Shown: positions 25,952 to 33,179 of the stretch, in pieces
How positions within the stretch are numbered: the stretch's first letter is position 1
Layout: every line of letters starts with the position of its first letter
Assembly (NCBI GenBank): GCA_021151695.1
Contig: JAGKWU010000024.1
Coordinates: forward strand, 1-47,231
From: Cellvibrionaceae bacterium
GTDB taxonomy: Bacteria; Pseudomonadota; Gammaproteobacteria; Pseudomonadales; Cellvibrionaceae
Reading direction: 5' to 3'
Length of the DNA: 47,231 nucleotides
Position numbers and translations under genes: made by a program
The notes under the pieces: model-generated
What the model was told of the DNA's origin: nothing
Databases searched by the model: none
Seen by the model: the letters and a program-made list of their open reading frames with translations, nothing else

Positions 25952-27807
25952 TATCCTTCACAAGCGACGCAAGCCGCTCCTTTCCAGTCTTCAAGTGGTC
26001 GTCGTGTAATTGTTTTAATGGTATCAGCTTGTACAGCAGATCCAGTACGGAAATAGTAGAGAGACTTAACTCGTCGCCCTTTGGCGGCTTTAAGATGCAC
26101 GCTGTTAATATAGCTGCGATCGGTTCCTGGCAAGAAGAACAGGTTAAGGCTCTGTGCCTGACAAATGTAAACTTGTCTATCTTCGGCATGCTGTACCAAC
26201 CAGTGTTGGTCAATTTCCCAAGCTGTTTTGAAGATATTTCGTTCACTTTCTGACAACGCGGACAGATGTGCAACCGACCCGTTGTTATCAATAATTGATT
26301 TCCAGGTGGCATCGTTGTTGATTCCATATTTATCCAGTACTGGTTCTAGGAATCTATTCTTTACGAGGAAGATCCCGGCTCGTCCTTTTTGTGTGTAAGC
26401 GTTGGAGGCCACGGGCTCAATACTTGGAGAAGTATTGCAAAGGATACTGCTGTTGCTATTAGGAGCGACAGCCAGTAAGTGAGAATTACGCCGACCTGTG
26501 CCCACCATGTCTGGTGGACAGCCACGTTCATTTGCAAGACGAACACTCGCAGTTGTAGCTCTAGTTTTAATCGTTCCAAAAATTTCATGATTTAGTTGTG
26601 TTGCCGAATTGAATCCACCAGACTCAAAAGGAATTTCCTTCTTCATTAGGAGGTTGTGCCATCCCATAGCACCGATACCCAAAGCACGTTCCGCTTTGGC
26701 ACTTTTTACAGTCTTGTAAAGTTCAGGTGGGGCGTAGTCAATGTACCATTGAATTACGTTATCCAAGAACCGAGTAAGATCCTCTACTAGTGTAGTGTCT
26801 TTCCACTCATCATATTTTTCAAGGTTGAGTGAACTGAGACAACACACAAATGAGCGATCAGAGGAAGTAGCAAGACTAATCTCAGAACACAGATTAGACC
26901 CATTATTCCGTAGGCCAAGTTTCTTTTGAACTTCTGGAAGAGCGTCATTAACAACGTCAATGAACCAGAGATACGGCTCACCTGTTTCTTCTCTAACACG
27001 TAGGATTTCCTCCCAAAGCCATCTAGCACTAACCACTTCACGTACAGTGTTACTGGCTGGATCAATAAGCTCCCAACCAATGTTATTGACAACAGCGTCT
27101 ACAAAAGCACTAGTAATGTTGATACCATGATGTACGCTTTGCCTATTAATAATCTTGCGAGCTACATCTCCACCAGCCAAGCGACGAATGTGGATGAACT
27201 CCACAATATCCGGGTGGCTAACATCCATATAAATAGCACAGCTACCACGTCTAGTTTTTCCTTGTCGGTAGTAGCCCATTGCACCATCAATGTTCTTTAG
27301 ATAGGCAATTGGTCCTGGAGCTTTTTCAGATACTGCTCGAATCCTGGAATGTAGCGCCGTGCCTCCTCCAGCGACTGACAAGAGACTAACTTCGCTACTT
27401 GCTTCGATTTGCTCCTTGATGGAATCTCCGAGATATGCACCAAAGCAGGAGATTGGTTGTCCTTTAAACTTCTCTCTTGGAACAAAGGCTTCGGTTCTGA
27501 GGAGAGTGTTTTCTTCTTTCCAGAATTCGGGATTAGAATAATCCACATTAGGAGCCCAGTCACCGTCAATAGCGTTACTAAGAATGGGGGAGGAGTAGAA
27601 GAACCAATGACGGCTAGCAGCATCGTAAATCCTTTGAGCCAAAGAATTGTCACCATAGCTAAAGTGATAAGCTGCACGAGCAATCGCTCTTTGGACACCC
27701 TCTTTACCATCTGAGTAGTATCGATTAAGAAGGTTTTTACCCTCTTCAGAAAAGAGTGCATCTCTTTCCACCTCCAATTTAATATGTTTGTAGTAGGTCG
27801 GTGTCAT
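25951..27807 (-). CDS. nrdA: ribonucleotide reductase class I, alpha subunit
   Basis: A 618-residue catalytic subunit. Redox and active-site residues are present: Cys121 in PISCFGAYLGD, Asn305/Cys307/Glu309 in SNLCSEI, Cys322-Cys323 in FVCCLSSLNLE, and the C-terminal pair Cys613/Cys616 that re-reduces the enzyme. It is about 140 residues shorter than E. coli NrdA and lacks the N-terminal ATP-cone, so it should escape dATP shut-off. It is followed directly by the beta subunit. Whether it pairs only with the phage beta chain is not known. Confidence 0.93.
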   Translation of the reverse strand: MTPTYYKHIKLEVERDALFSEEGKNLLNRYYSDGKEGVQRAIARAAYHFSYGDNSLAQRIYDAASRHWFFYSSPILSNAIDGDWAPNVDYSNPEFWKEENTLLRTEAFVPREKFKGQPISCFGAYLGDSIKEQIEASSEVSLLSVAGGGTALHSRIRAVSEKAPGPIAYLKNIDGAMGYYRQGKTRRGSCAIYMDVSHPDIVEFIHIRRLAGGDVARKIINRQSVHHGINITSAFVDAVVNNIGWELIDPASNTVREVVSARWLWEEILRVREETGEPYLWFIDVVNDALPEVQKKLGLRNNGSNLCSEISLATSSDRSFVCCLSSLNLEKYDEWKDTTLVEDLTRFLDNVIQWYIDYAPPELYKTVKSAKAERALGIGAMGWHNLLMKKEIPFESGGFNSATQLNHEIFGTIKTRATTASVRLANERGCPPDMVGTGRRNSHLLAVAPNSNSSILCNTSPSIEPVASNAYTQKGRAGIFLVKNRFLEPVLDKYGINNDATWKSIIDNNGSVAHLSALSESERNIFKTAWEIDQHWLVQHAEDRQVYICQAQSLNLFFLPGTDRSYINSVHLKAAKGRRVKSLYYFRTGSAVQADTIKTITRRPLEDWKGAACVACEG

Positions 27808-27952
27808 CCGGAAAATCTTCCTGTTCTAGTTCAAATTCTTCAATCTCTTCATCGGCAAGTTTCTCAGCTTCAACTCGTTGGCGATACGTTCGCTTGCCTT
27901 TTGTTCTATCGTTTTCTTGATTACGAAATGTCAATGGAATGCGCTGTGACAT
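27779..27952 (-). CDS. small charged unknown protein
   Basis: 57 residues from ATG 27952 (MSQRIPLTFRNQ), ending in a Glu/Asp-rich tail (IEEFELEQEDFPDDTD). An in-frame ATG at 27964 and a TTG at 27982 are alternatives that would enlarge the overlap with the gene above. It overlaps the RNR alpha start by 29 bases, so the two are probably coupled. No family recognised; the acidic tail suggests a protein-binding role. Confidence 0.5.
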   Translation of the reverse strand: MSQRIPLTFRNQENDRTKGKRTYRQRVEAEKLADEEIEEFELEQEDFPDDTDLLQTY

Positions 27953-28103
27953 ACTCTCTAACATATTTTGCTTGATTTTCAATAATTTTTTCGGAAAAAG
28001 CTTCCACTAACTCTTCAGAATTGATATCCAGTAGCTCCAGTAGTGTCGTTTCCTCTAATGATTTTAGCCAGTTTAGAATATCAACCAGCTCCGCGTAGCT
28101 CAT
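27921..28103 (-). CDS. small acidic helical protein
   Basis: 60 residues, predicted helical: LVDILNWLKSLEETTLLELLDINSEELVEAF is the core pattern (Leu/Glu heptads). Small Leu/Glu helical proteins of this kind are often encoded near phage nucleotide-metabolism genes, but their role is unknown. It overlaps the HD phosphohydrolase stop by 23 bases and the next gene, indicating a tightly packed operon. Confidence 0.55.
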   Translation of the reverse strand: MSYAELVDILNWLKSLEETTLLELLDINSEELVEAFSEKIIENQAKYVREYVTAHSIDIS

Positions 28104-28629
28104 CGTATGCCCCTAGGAATAATTTCTCTGCTGTGAATGAATCAAAGCACAATGGCTTCATTCGTGGATCAGCAGTAGGTCGTTTAATAGTATGCCAAAT
28201 CTGCCAGTTGTTTCCTCTGCTCTCTACCAAATGTTGTGCTTCAACACTCAGCATTGCTAGATCCATATACTTAATCATATCGTGTGATGGATACTCTAGT
28301 CCAAACTTACCGGCAATCGCTCTTTCCAATCCTTCCTCAATTTTCTTGTAATCAGGCAGATATTGTTTGATTGGTGAGGGGATGTCGCACAAATAGGCTT
28401 CAGTCGCATCATGCAGAAGGAATGCAAGTTTAAACTGATCTTCGATGAATCTCTGACCAGTCCAACAATGCTCCGCGACTGAATAAAAACGATTAGTATG
28501 CCCGTTGAATCTCGGTATTCTAGATAACGCAATGGCAATGTCTTTGATATTAATGGTATCTGGATCTGGATCTAGGAAGAATACTTTCCTCCCAGAAGCA
28601 GTCTCAATGTAAGGTTGAAACCTAGTCAT
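28081..28629 (-). CDS. HD-domain nucleotide phosphohydrolase (YfbR/DatZ-like)
   Basis: 182 residues from ATG 28629, chosen because GAAGG precedes it and ATGA overlaps the stop above. HD residues are clear: RFYSVAEHC (first His), LLHDATEAYLCDIPSP (His-Asp) and YMDLAM (last Asp). The family includes YfbR 5'-nucleotidase and the phage dATPase DatZ. It probably hydrolyses deoxynucleotides. The adjacent dATP/dGTP diphosphohydrolase-like gene, RNR and MazG place it in dNTP pool control. No PurZ is seen here, so a 2-aminoadenine genome is not supported. Confidence 0.8.
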   Translation of the reverse strand: MTRFQPYIETASGRKVFFLDPDPDTINIKDIAIALSRIPRFNGHTNRFYSVAEHCWTGQRFIEDQFKLAFLLHDATEAYLCDIPSPIKQYLPDYKKIEEGLERAIAGKFGLEYPSHDMIKYMDLAMLSVEAQHLVESRGNNWQIWHTIKRPTADPRMKPLCFDSFTAEKLFLGAYDELRGAG

Positions 28630-28946
28630 TCTGCCTTCCACAAATCATTCAGGTCCGGGCGCTTCTTCATGTTATTAGATAGAAACATCCAGCAACAGCC
28701 AACATGGTCAATGTGAGGTAGGCCAGACTCAGGATCAGTCTCTTCTCCTCGGCAGATAGCAAAAAGGTGACGGAGGAGAGCAGCAATAAGACGACTATTG
28801 CTAATCCCTTTACGCCAATTGTGAGCAGCATACTTATTAGCTCCAAATGTCAGTACCTTAGCGAGTCCCTCCAAAGCTTCTGCATCAAGCAAGTCCATAC
28901 GTGGTTTATCTTGATCATACTTAGTGCCGTTATTCTTTGGTTCCAT
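28626..28946 (-). CDS. DUF5664 dATP/dGTP diphosphohydrolase-type protein
   Basis: 106 residues starting at ATG 28946. The frame is open further upstream, but that extension runs through the metallophosphoesterase gene. Signature: KYDQDKPRMDLL, then GANKYAAHNWRKG, a RHLFAICRGEETDPESG helix and LPHIDHVGCCWMF, the pattern of the phage family annotated as dATP/dGTP diphosphohydrolase N-terminal domain. Helical all-alpha NTP pyrophosphatase fold is expected. It is immediately followed by the HD phosphohydrolase, suggesting sequential dephosphorylation. Confidence 0.75.
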   Translation of the reverse strand: MEPKNNGTKYDQDKPRMDLLDAEALEGLAKVLTFGANKYAAHNWRKGISNSRLIAALLRHLFAICRGEETDPESGLPHIDHVGCCWMFLSNNMKKRPDLNDLWKAE

Positions 28947-29700
28947 ACTTTTCCTTGAGGTACTTGAGGCTAACATACGCCGGTTGAAAGTCTCCGTTGC
29001 CGACTTCGTGCAACATCCACACTCCACGAGAATAGTTATTTCCTTGGGGTCCAAGGTAGTCCTCGTTGTGCTCGTAGCACGACCCAACAAATAAGCCGAG
29101 TATAGGAGTTCCGTCGGCACGAACTTCCCTGTGCATCTCCCAATTTTGGACATGGCCCATAACACAGGATTGGTGCTTCTTTTGAACCAAATGTCTTGCA
29201 CTTACGACTGGCCTCCCCATAAGACCTGAAGTAAAGTAGTGACAATAGGCGACACCATCCAGTACGACAGGCTGTAGATAAGGTACAACAGTCCATCCAA
29301 AAGCTTCATAATTTAAATCTTCAATTCCAATGGTGCCCTCAAGTTTGGGGTCACATTCAACAACACGGTTAATTCTGTCTTCATGATTACCAAGGGTCAA
29401 ATACAGTTCTGGTTTGTACTGTTTTTCTTTATTTTTACGTGCCCTTTGATTGAAAGCTTGTAGTGGCTGTAGAAGCGCAACCATTGCTTGATGTGCTGCC
29501 TCAATGTCAGACTTATACCTACGTCCTTCGAAAGCTTTCTTACCCACATCATACGACGATAGGCTTGGCATATCCGCAAAATCTCCAATACAAATAACCT
29601 TATCAGGTTTATGGTCAACAATGTATTGACCAATTTGTGTAAGAAATGTTGTAGAGTTCCCAGGTTTAATTTGAACATCAGGAATAACTAGGTGTTTCAA
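28930..29700 (-). CDS. metallophosphoesterase
   Basis: 256 residues of the calcineurin-like phosphoesterase fold: VIPDVQIKPG (first Asp and Gln/His site), CIGDFAD (second metal Asp), YLTLGNHEDR (GNHE) and MGHVQNWE near the C-terminus. Phage members act as nucleases or phosphatases. Placement between nucleases and nucleotide hydrolases suggests DNA or nucleotide turnover. It overlaps both neighbours. Substrate cannot be read from the sequence. Confidence 0.85.
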   Translation of the reverse strand: MKHLVIPDVQIKPGNSTTFLTQIGQYIVDHKPDKVICIGDFADMPSLSSYDVGKKAFEGRRYKSDIEAAHQAMVALLQPLQAFNQRARKNKEKQYKPELYLTLGNHEDRINRVVECDPKLEGTIGIEDLNYEAFGWTVVPYLQPVVLDGVAYCHYFTSGLMGRPVVSARHLVQKKHQSCVMGHVQNWEMHREVRADGTPILGLFVGSCYEHNEDYLGPQGNNYSRGVWMLHEVGNGDFQPAYVSLKYLKEKYGTKE

Positions 29701-29909
29701 TTAAGTGTTCCTTTTACCTCTTGCTTAGGATTTTGAAATCTGTTGGATGTGTCATCATCCTCCGGCAGAAGTCGTGTGTCAAACACATATCCCATAGCCA
29801 TCAAATTGTTTACTGCATATTGCAGCAACGTATTTACTTCCGCTTTGTTGAGAGAAGCATTAAAAGAAATAGAACCGTCATCATTCTTTGTTGTCACATC
29901 GATTTTCAT
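29697..29909 (-). CDS. small unknown protein
   Basis: 70 residues: a short beta-type N-terminus (KIDVTTKNDDGSISFNA), a helix (AEVNTLLQYAVNNLMAMGY) and a polar tail. The layout is common in phage proteins encoded beside RecB-like nucleases, but no function is known. It overlaps the nuclease end by 29 bases and the phosphoesterase start by four. Confidence 0.6.
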   Translation of the reverse strand: MKIDVTTKNDDGSISFNASLNKAEVNTLLQYAVNNLMAMGYVFDTRLLPEDDDTSNRFQNPKQEVKGTLN

Positions 29910-30252
29910 TATTATTATTTACTTTCTTAAGTAGGGCTATAAAGTGGTCTAGGTCTACGATAGCTAATGGCTTTTTGTAGTTACATTTCACAATGACTAG
30001 GGGCTCATGCTTGCCGTGTGTCTTGGCTTGTTCGTAGTAAGTGTGTACAGTTGAGGTGGCTTTATTCTTGCACTCAATCTGATAGGGAAACCTGCGTCTC
30101 GCAGCAGGACTTAGTTGTACATCCTCTCCCGAGGCTCCCATGCTTGTACTTTTAACATCATCTGGTTCCAGGTCAGGAAACGCAGCTAGGATAGAATCAA
30201 CTACAGTCTTCTGTAGGTTCCTCCCTTTCGCTTTCGCACTCTGAGATTTCAT
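29881..30252 (-). CDS. PD-(D/E)XK-type endonuclease
   Basis: 123 residues from ATG 30252; the frame is open for 15 more codons inside the exonuclease gene. GEDVQLSPAARRRFPYQIECKN gives the D...E-x-K active site (Asp in GEDV, Glu-Cys-Lys), with a basic N-terminus for DNA contact and VIVKCNYKKPLAIVDLDHF as the core strands. It likely acts as a Holliday-junction-type or repair nuclease in replication. It overlaps the 5'-3' exonuclease end by 56 bases. Confidence 0.7.
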   Translation of the reverse strand: MKSQSAKAKGRNLQKTVVDSILAAFPDLEPDDVKSTSMGASGEDVQLSPAARRRFPYQIECKNKATSTVHTYYEQAKTHGKHEPLVIVKCNYKKPLAIVDLDHFIALLKKVNNNNENRCDNKE

Positions 30253-30937
30253 TCCAGTCTGTTCGTCCTTTCTGTTGAATCCATAGGCATTTTGCATTCA
30301 TATCCATTTCCTCAAAACAGGAAAAATAGGGCTCTACTGCATCTCGAAGTTCCCGTTCGGATCTACAGTGCGCCAGTATTTTAGCTGACTTCGCTTTACC
30401 AATTCCTTGGGCTCCCTTAATGTTGTCAGTAGGATCTCCGACCAGAAGTTGATTGTAGAATGTGTAAATACCAGTCCATTCAGTAACATATAGTAGTTCA
30501 TCTTTTACATAATTGTAATGCCATCCAGGAATCATTAGCAGATCCTTATCAATGGAAACAATTACTGTGTCCTCTTCTTGGTGTAATCCTAGTAGGTCAT
30601 CAGCTTCTAGGTGGTCTACAATAGGTTCTGTGTACCCGTTATCAATAAACCATTGCTTCACTTCCTCTAAGCAAGGTGGTCTTACTAACTTAGCTCTGTT
30701 TGCTTTGTATTCAGGGTAGATTGTTTTTCTGAAGTTCTTCGTTCCAGATACGAACAGCATTACTTTTGAGGGATCGAATGTGTCGTTTATAGATCGAAAT
30801 GTTTCCAGAGCTAGAGCTATCGCGTTTTCCGAATTGTCCCACGCCACTGCTGACGCCCGGTACAAGACTATGTCCGCATCCACTAGCAATTTCGGATTCT
30901 TTGGCGGCTTTTTTGTCAATTGGTTGTTGATACTCAT
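30197..30937 (-). CDS. 5'-3' exonuclease / flap endonuclease (FEN family)
   Basis: 246 residues. LLVDADIVLYR (near 17-27), YKANRAKLVRPP, LEADDLLG, SIDKDLL and GDPTDNIKGAQGIGKAK are the FEN/T7 gp6-like metal-binding and helix-hairpin-helix motifs. It removes primers and flaps during replication and degrades DNA. Here it is a separate gene rather than a polymerase domain. The conserved N-terminus fixes the start at 30937, which means 227 bases overlap the previous gene in another frame. Confidence 0.88.
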   Translation of the reverse strand: MSINNQLTKKPPKNPKLLVDADIVLYRASAVAWDNSENAIALALETFRSINDTFDPSKVMLFVSGTKNFRKTIYPEYKANRAKLVRPPCLEEVKQWFIDNGYTEPIVDHLEADDLLGLHQEEDTVIVSIDKDLLMIPGWHYNYVKDELLYVTEWTGIYTFYNQLLVGDPTDNIKGAQGIGKAKSAKILAHCRSERELRDAVEPYFSCFEEMDMNAKCLWIQQKGRTDWNEISECESEREEPTEDCS

Positions 30938-31181
30938 GAATAAATTTTCTTAGGACTAGATACAATAGGTACAAAGCATCGTATTGATCTCTTGGGTAGT
31001 CAGTAATGTATTTATATTTCCAAGTAGATTCTGAATGCAATGTGTTTCTGAATCTAGCCCTATAGTTACCGAATTTGTAAGGATTGGCATGAGTCATTGT
31101 GTTTGCAATTTCTACAATCTTCAATGTCTTCTTACCAACTTCCTTTCCAAAAGGCAGTAACTCTAGGGTCATTCTAAGCAT
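30711..31181 (-). CDS. unknown protein, C-terminus overprinting the exonuclease
   Basis: 156 residues. The first 85 or so (FGKEVGKKTLKIVEIANT, STWKYKYITDYPRDQYDALY) look like a genuine compact alpha/beta protein. The remaining 70 lie out of frame over the start of the exonuclease gene, are Ser/Gly-rich and appear accidental, as though an ancestral stop near 30940 was lost. The start overlaps the MazG-like stop by one base. Function unknown. Confidence 0.55.
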   Translation of the reverse strand: MLRMTLELLPFGKEVGKKTLKIVEIANTMTHANPYKFGNYRARFRNTLHSESTWKYKYITDYPRDQYDALYLLYLVLRKFIHEYQQPIDKKAAKESEIASGCGHSLVPGVSSGVGQFGKRDSSSSGNISIYKRHIRSLKSNAVRIWNEELQKNNLP

Positions 31182-31591
31182 TACACAAATGGCTCCAAGT
31201 TTGGTGGTGTATAGTTTTGTCCTTTTGCAATCTTACCTTGCTTGTTAAAGACAGGATTGCCATCTACAAACTTAGACCAGTTACTACGATTAACTTCTTG
31301 CAAAGCTCCACTAATATCTAGTCCAAACATATGTGCTACACCAACAGCAGTAACGATTTGGTCACACAAAGAATCTAGAAACTCTTTACGATCAAAGGAT
31401 ACTACTTGTCCAGTTTTATAGAACTCAGCCAGACCTTCCAGGTCACCAGCAGCAGAATGTTCTCCAAGAGCATCCAACATCTCTGTGACTTCCTCGAGAT
31501 GCACACCTAGTTGGATGCTCTGGTTATTCTCATCTGGATTAGGTACAGCAGCTTTAAACCAATCAGCAATAGAATTAATATGGGATGTCAT
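31181..31591 (-). CDS. MazG-like NTP pyrophosphohydrolase
   Basis: 136 residues with the all-alpha NTP-PPase pattern: HLEEVTEMLDALGE (E-E-x-x-E type) and, after a spacer, DSLCDQIVTAVGVAHMFG (E/D-x-x-D) for magnesium. It probably hydrolyses non-canonical dNTPs or lowers (p)ppGpp-type signals. The linker between the two acidic helices is longer than in host MazG, as in phage versions. It lies between SSB and the exonuclease. Confidence 0.78.
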   Translation of the reverse strand: MTSHINSIADWFKAAVPNPDENNQSIQLGVHLEEVTEMLDALGEHSAAGDLEGLAEFYKTGQVVSFDRKEFLDSLCDQIVTAVGVAHMFGLDISGALQEVNRSNWSKFVDGNPVFNKQGKIAKGQNYTPPNLEPFV

Positions 31592-32135
31592 CTTCCATAT
31601 CCATCAAACCAACAGGTGTTTCAACATTATCAAACTTCTTCGCATCAGTCTGGAACACAAAATCAACAAAGTCTTGTGCCAGCTTCTTGACTGCTTCTGG
31701 GTCTGGAGCAGCCTTACTGCCAGTAGTCAATACTGCAATAGCATTTGTCAACGACGATTGACGGACAATCAGGACTTGCCGTTGCTGTCGTTCTTCTTTA
31801 GTTTCAAAGTCTCGTCCTGTCGCACTACCAAACGATTTTGGTTTGTTATCTGTATATTGTTGTGGTCCTGTTGTTGGAACAGAAGACTCAGCACCAGCAG
31901 GCTTGATATCAGTCCATTGATTGTAGCCATTCTCATTCTTTGTAATTGTAACATCAAATTCTTGTCCCTTAGTAGCTGCCTTAATCAAGGCGAAGCCAGC
32001 AGGATTAGTAAAGCTTACCAGCTTGAATTCATTCTTGCGATCACCAGCTTGGTACAGGATCTCTGCAATTTCGTATGTGCGGCCCTTGCCGTTGTCTTTA
32101 GAGGTGATATCTACATTGACGATCTTAATACGCAT
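31575..32135 (-). CDS. ssb: single-stranded DNA binding protein
   Basis: 186 residues from ATG 32135, with GGAG four bases upstream; a TTG ten codons earlier in the same frame is less likely. The N-terminal half is OB-fold-like (RIKIVNVDITSKDNGKGRTY; FKLVSFTNPAGFALI; EFDVTITKNENGYNQWTDI). The C-terminus ends MDMEDDIPY, closely resembling the DDIPF tip that recruits partners in bacterial SSB. It lies directly after the polymerase fragment, supporting a role at the replication fork. Confidence 0.8.
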   Translation of the reverse strand: MRIKIVNVDITSKDNGKGRTYEIAEILYQAGDRKNEFKLVSFTNPAGFALIKAATKGQEFDVTITKNENGYNQWTDIKPAGAESSVPTTGPQQYTDNKPKSFGSATGRDFETKEERQQRQVLIVRQSSLTNAIAVLTTGSKAAPDPEAVKKLAQDFVDFVFQTDAKKFDNVETPVGLMDMEDDIPY

Positions 32136-32841
32136 ATAACTCCATATCTTTCTTGTTGTCTCCAATGAAGCCTTCGCTTAACATTGGTAATGAAAATTTG
32201 TATCCATAAATATTATAGCAAAGTTCTGGGATCTTTGCAACACTTTCCATAAGAATTTTGCAAACTTTTTCTGCATCATCCTTGGGAGCATCAGCTACTA
32301 AGCTGTCATGAATTGTGCCGATCATCAATCCTTTCGATTCTGCTCTGACACGCTTCGCTGACTCAATTCTAGCGAGCTTCACCAAGTCTGCCCCGAATCC
32401 TTGTACGGGGTAATTCTTGATTTTGGTCAATGGCCATTTAACACGCCCATTGATAATCTGTGGTTCCATTGGAAAGTACCGACCACTAGGTATTTCTAAA
32501 TAGCGTTGTTTCTGCGCTTTAGCTAAAAGCTGTGCGTGCCATATCTCAATTCCTTTATACTTAGTATAAAATTTATCAATAACATCCTGCCAAAACTTTT
32601 CATTTCTGGATACGTCAATGAAGTCTGTATCATTAGCATATCCATAGGCAGTTGCTCCATAGATCAGTTTAAAAATAAACCGCTTTGCTGTAACACGGTC
32701 AGGTAGCCCAAACGTGGTTTGGTTACTTGTATGCATATCATAGCCAGGGGTTAGCAACTCCTCTCTAAGAGTCTTGTCGCCTGACAAATCGCATACTGTG
32801 TACACCTCCAATGATTTTACGTCTACGTTAATAACTGGCAT
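32125..32841 (-). CDS. DNA polymerase family A, C-terminal fragment (palm/fingers)
   Basis: 238 residues from ATG 32841; a TTG one codon earlier is possible. It starts right at motif A (INVDVKSLEVYT, with Asp and Glu kept). Motif B, RVTAKRFIFKLIYG, keeps the Arg, Lys, Phe and Tyr of Klenow helix O. Motif C is TIHDSLVAD, with the metal Asp but Ser in place of the usual Glu. It has no exonuclease or thumb, which are on the separate gene at 33179. The two must assemble to polymerise. It overlaps the intervening ORF as TGATG. Confidence 0.88.
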   Translation of the reverse strand: MPVINVDVKSLEVYTVCDLSGDKTLREELLTPGYDMHTSNQTTFGLPDRVTAKRFIFKLIYGATAYGYANDTDFIDVSRNEKFWQDVIDKFYTKYKGIEIWHAQLLAKAQKQRYLEIPSGRYFPMEPQIINGRVKWPLTKIKNYPVQGFGADLVKLARIESAKRVRAESKGLMIGTIHDSLVADAPKDDAEKVCKILMESVAKIPELCYNIYGYKFSLPMLSEGFIGDNKKDMELYAY

Positions 32842-33179
32842 CAAAATTCTTTCATGAGATGAATGGCTCTTGTATTACTAGTTGCAGTAGGTGCTTGTGG
32901 GATATACGCTAACCTAAATTTATTCCAAACTTCAACAGATGGAATAATTATTGGCGCTGGCCCATTACGGTAACCGTACACCATCCCTGTTGTTACAGCT
33001 ACTCTTTTATAACTGTAAGTGTAACCTACATATGCAGATTGTCTTCCTTCAGAATTATGGTAAACTCCAGCAGTATACCCATTACAATTTGTATAAATGC
33101 CGGGATTTACTTCATCGTATTCTGCGTTTCTATCAGCGTGGTAGGTCAACAGGTGCAAACCAATAATACATGAAATCAT
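32841..33179 (-). CDS. unknown ORF splitting the DNA polymerase gene
   Basis: 112 residues: a hydrophobic N-terminus (MISCIIGLHLLTYH), then alternating aromatic/Gly strands (NPGIYTNCNGYTAGVYHN, SAYVGYTYSYKR) resembling small membrane-associated beta proteins seen elsewhere in phage genomes. It is not an HNH, GIY-YIG or LAGLIDADG nuclease and has no intein motif. It fits exactly between the two polymerase halves with TAATG and TGATG junctions. Function unknown. Confidence 0.75.
   Translation of the reverse strand: MISCIIGLHLLTYHADRNAEYDEVNPGIYTNCNGYTAGVYHNSEGRQSAYVGYTYSYKRVAVTTGMVYGYRNGPAPIIIPSVEVWNKFRLAYIPQAPTATSNTRAIHLMKEF

Noticed and set aside
28081..31591. 2-aminoadenine (Z-genome) replication system
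   Set aside because: HD and MazG-like proteins fit superficially, but no PurZ (adenylosuccinate synthetase-like) protein is present in the window, and the HD protein equally matches YfbR-type nucleotidases.
32841..33179. Group I intron or intein in the polymerase gene
   Set aside because: The gap is filled by an ORF with exact stop/start overlaps at both ends, and no intein blocks, homing nuclease motif or intron core pairings were recognised. Splicing cannot be fully excluded without RNA data.
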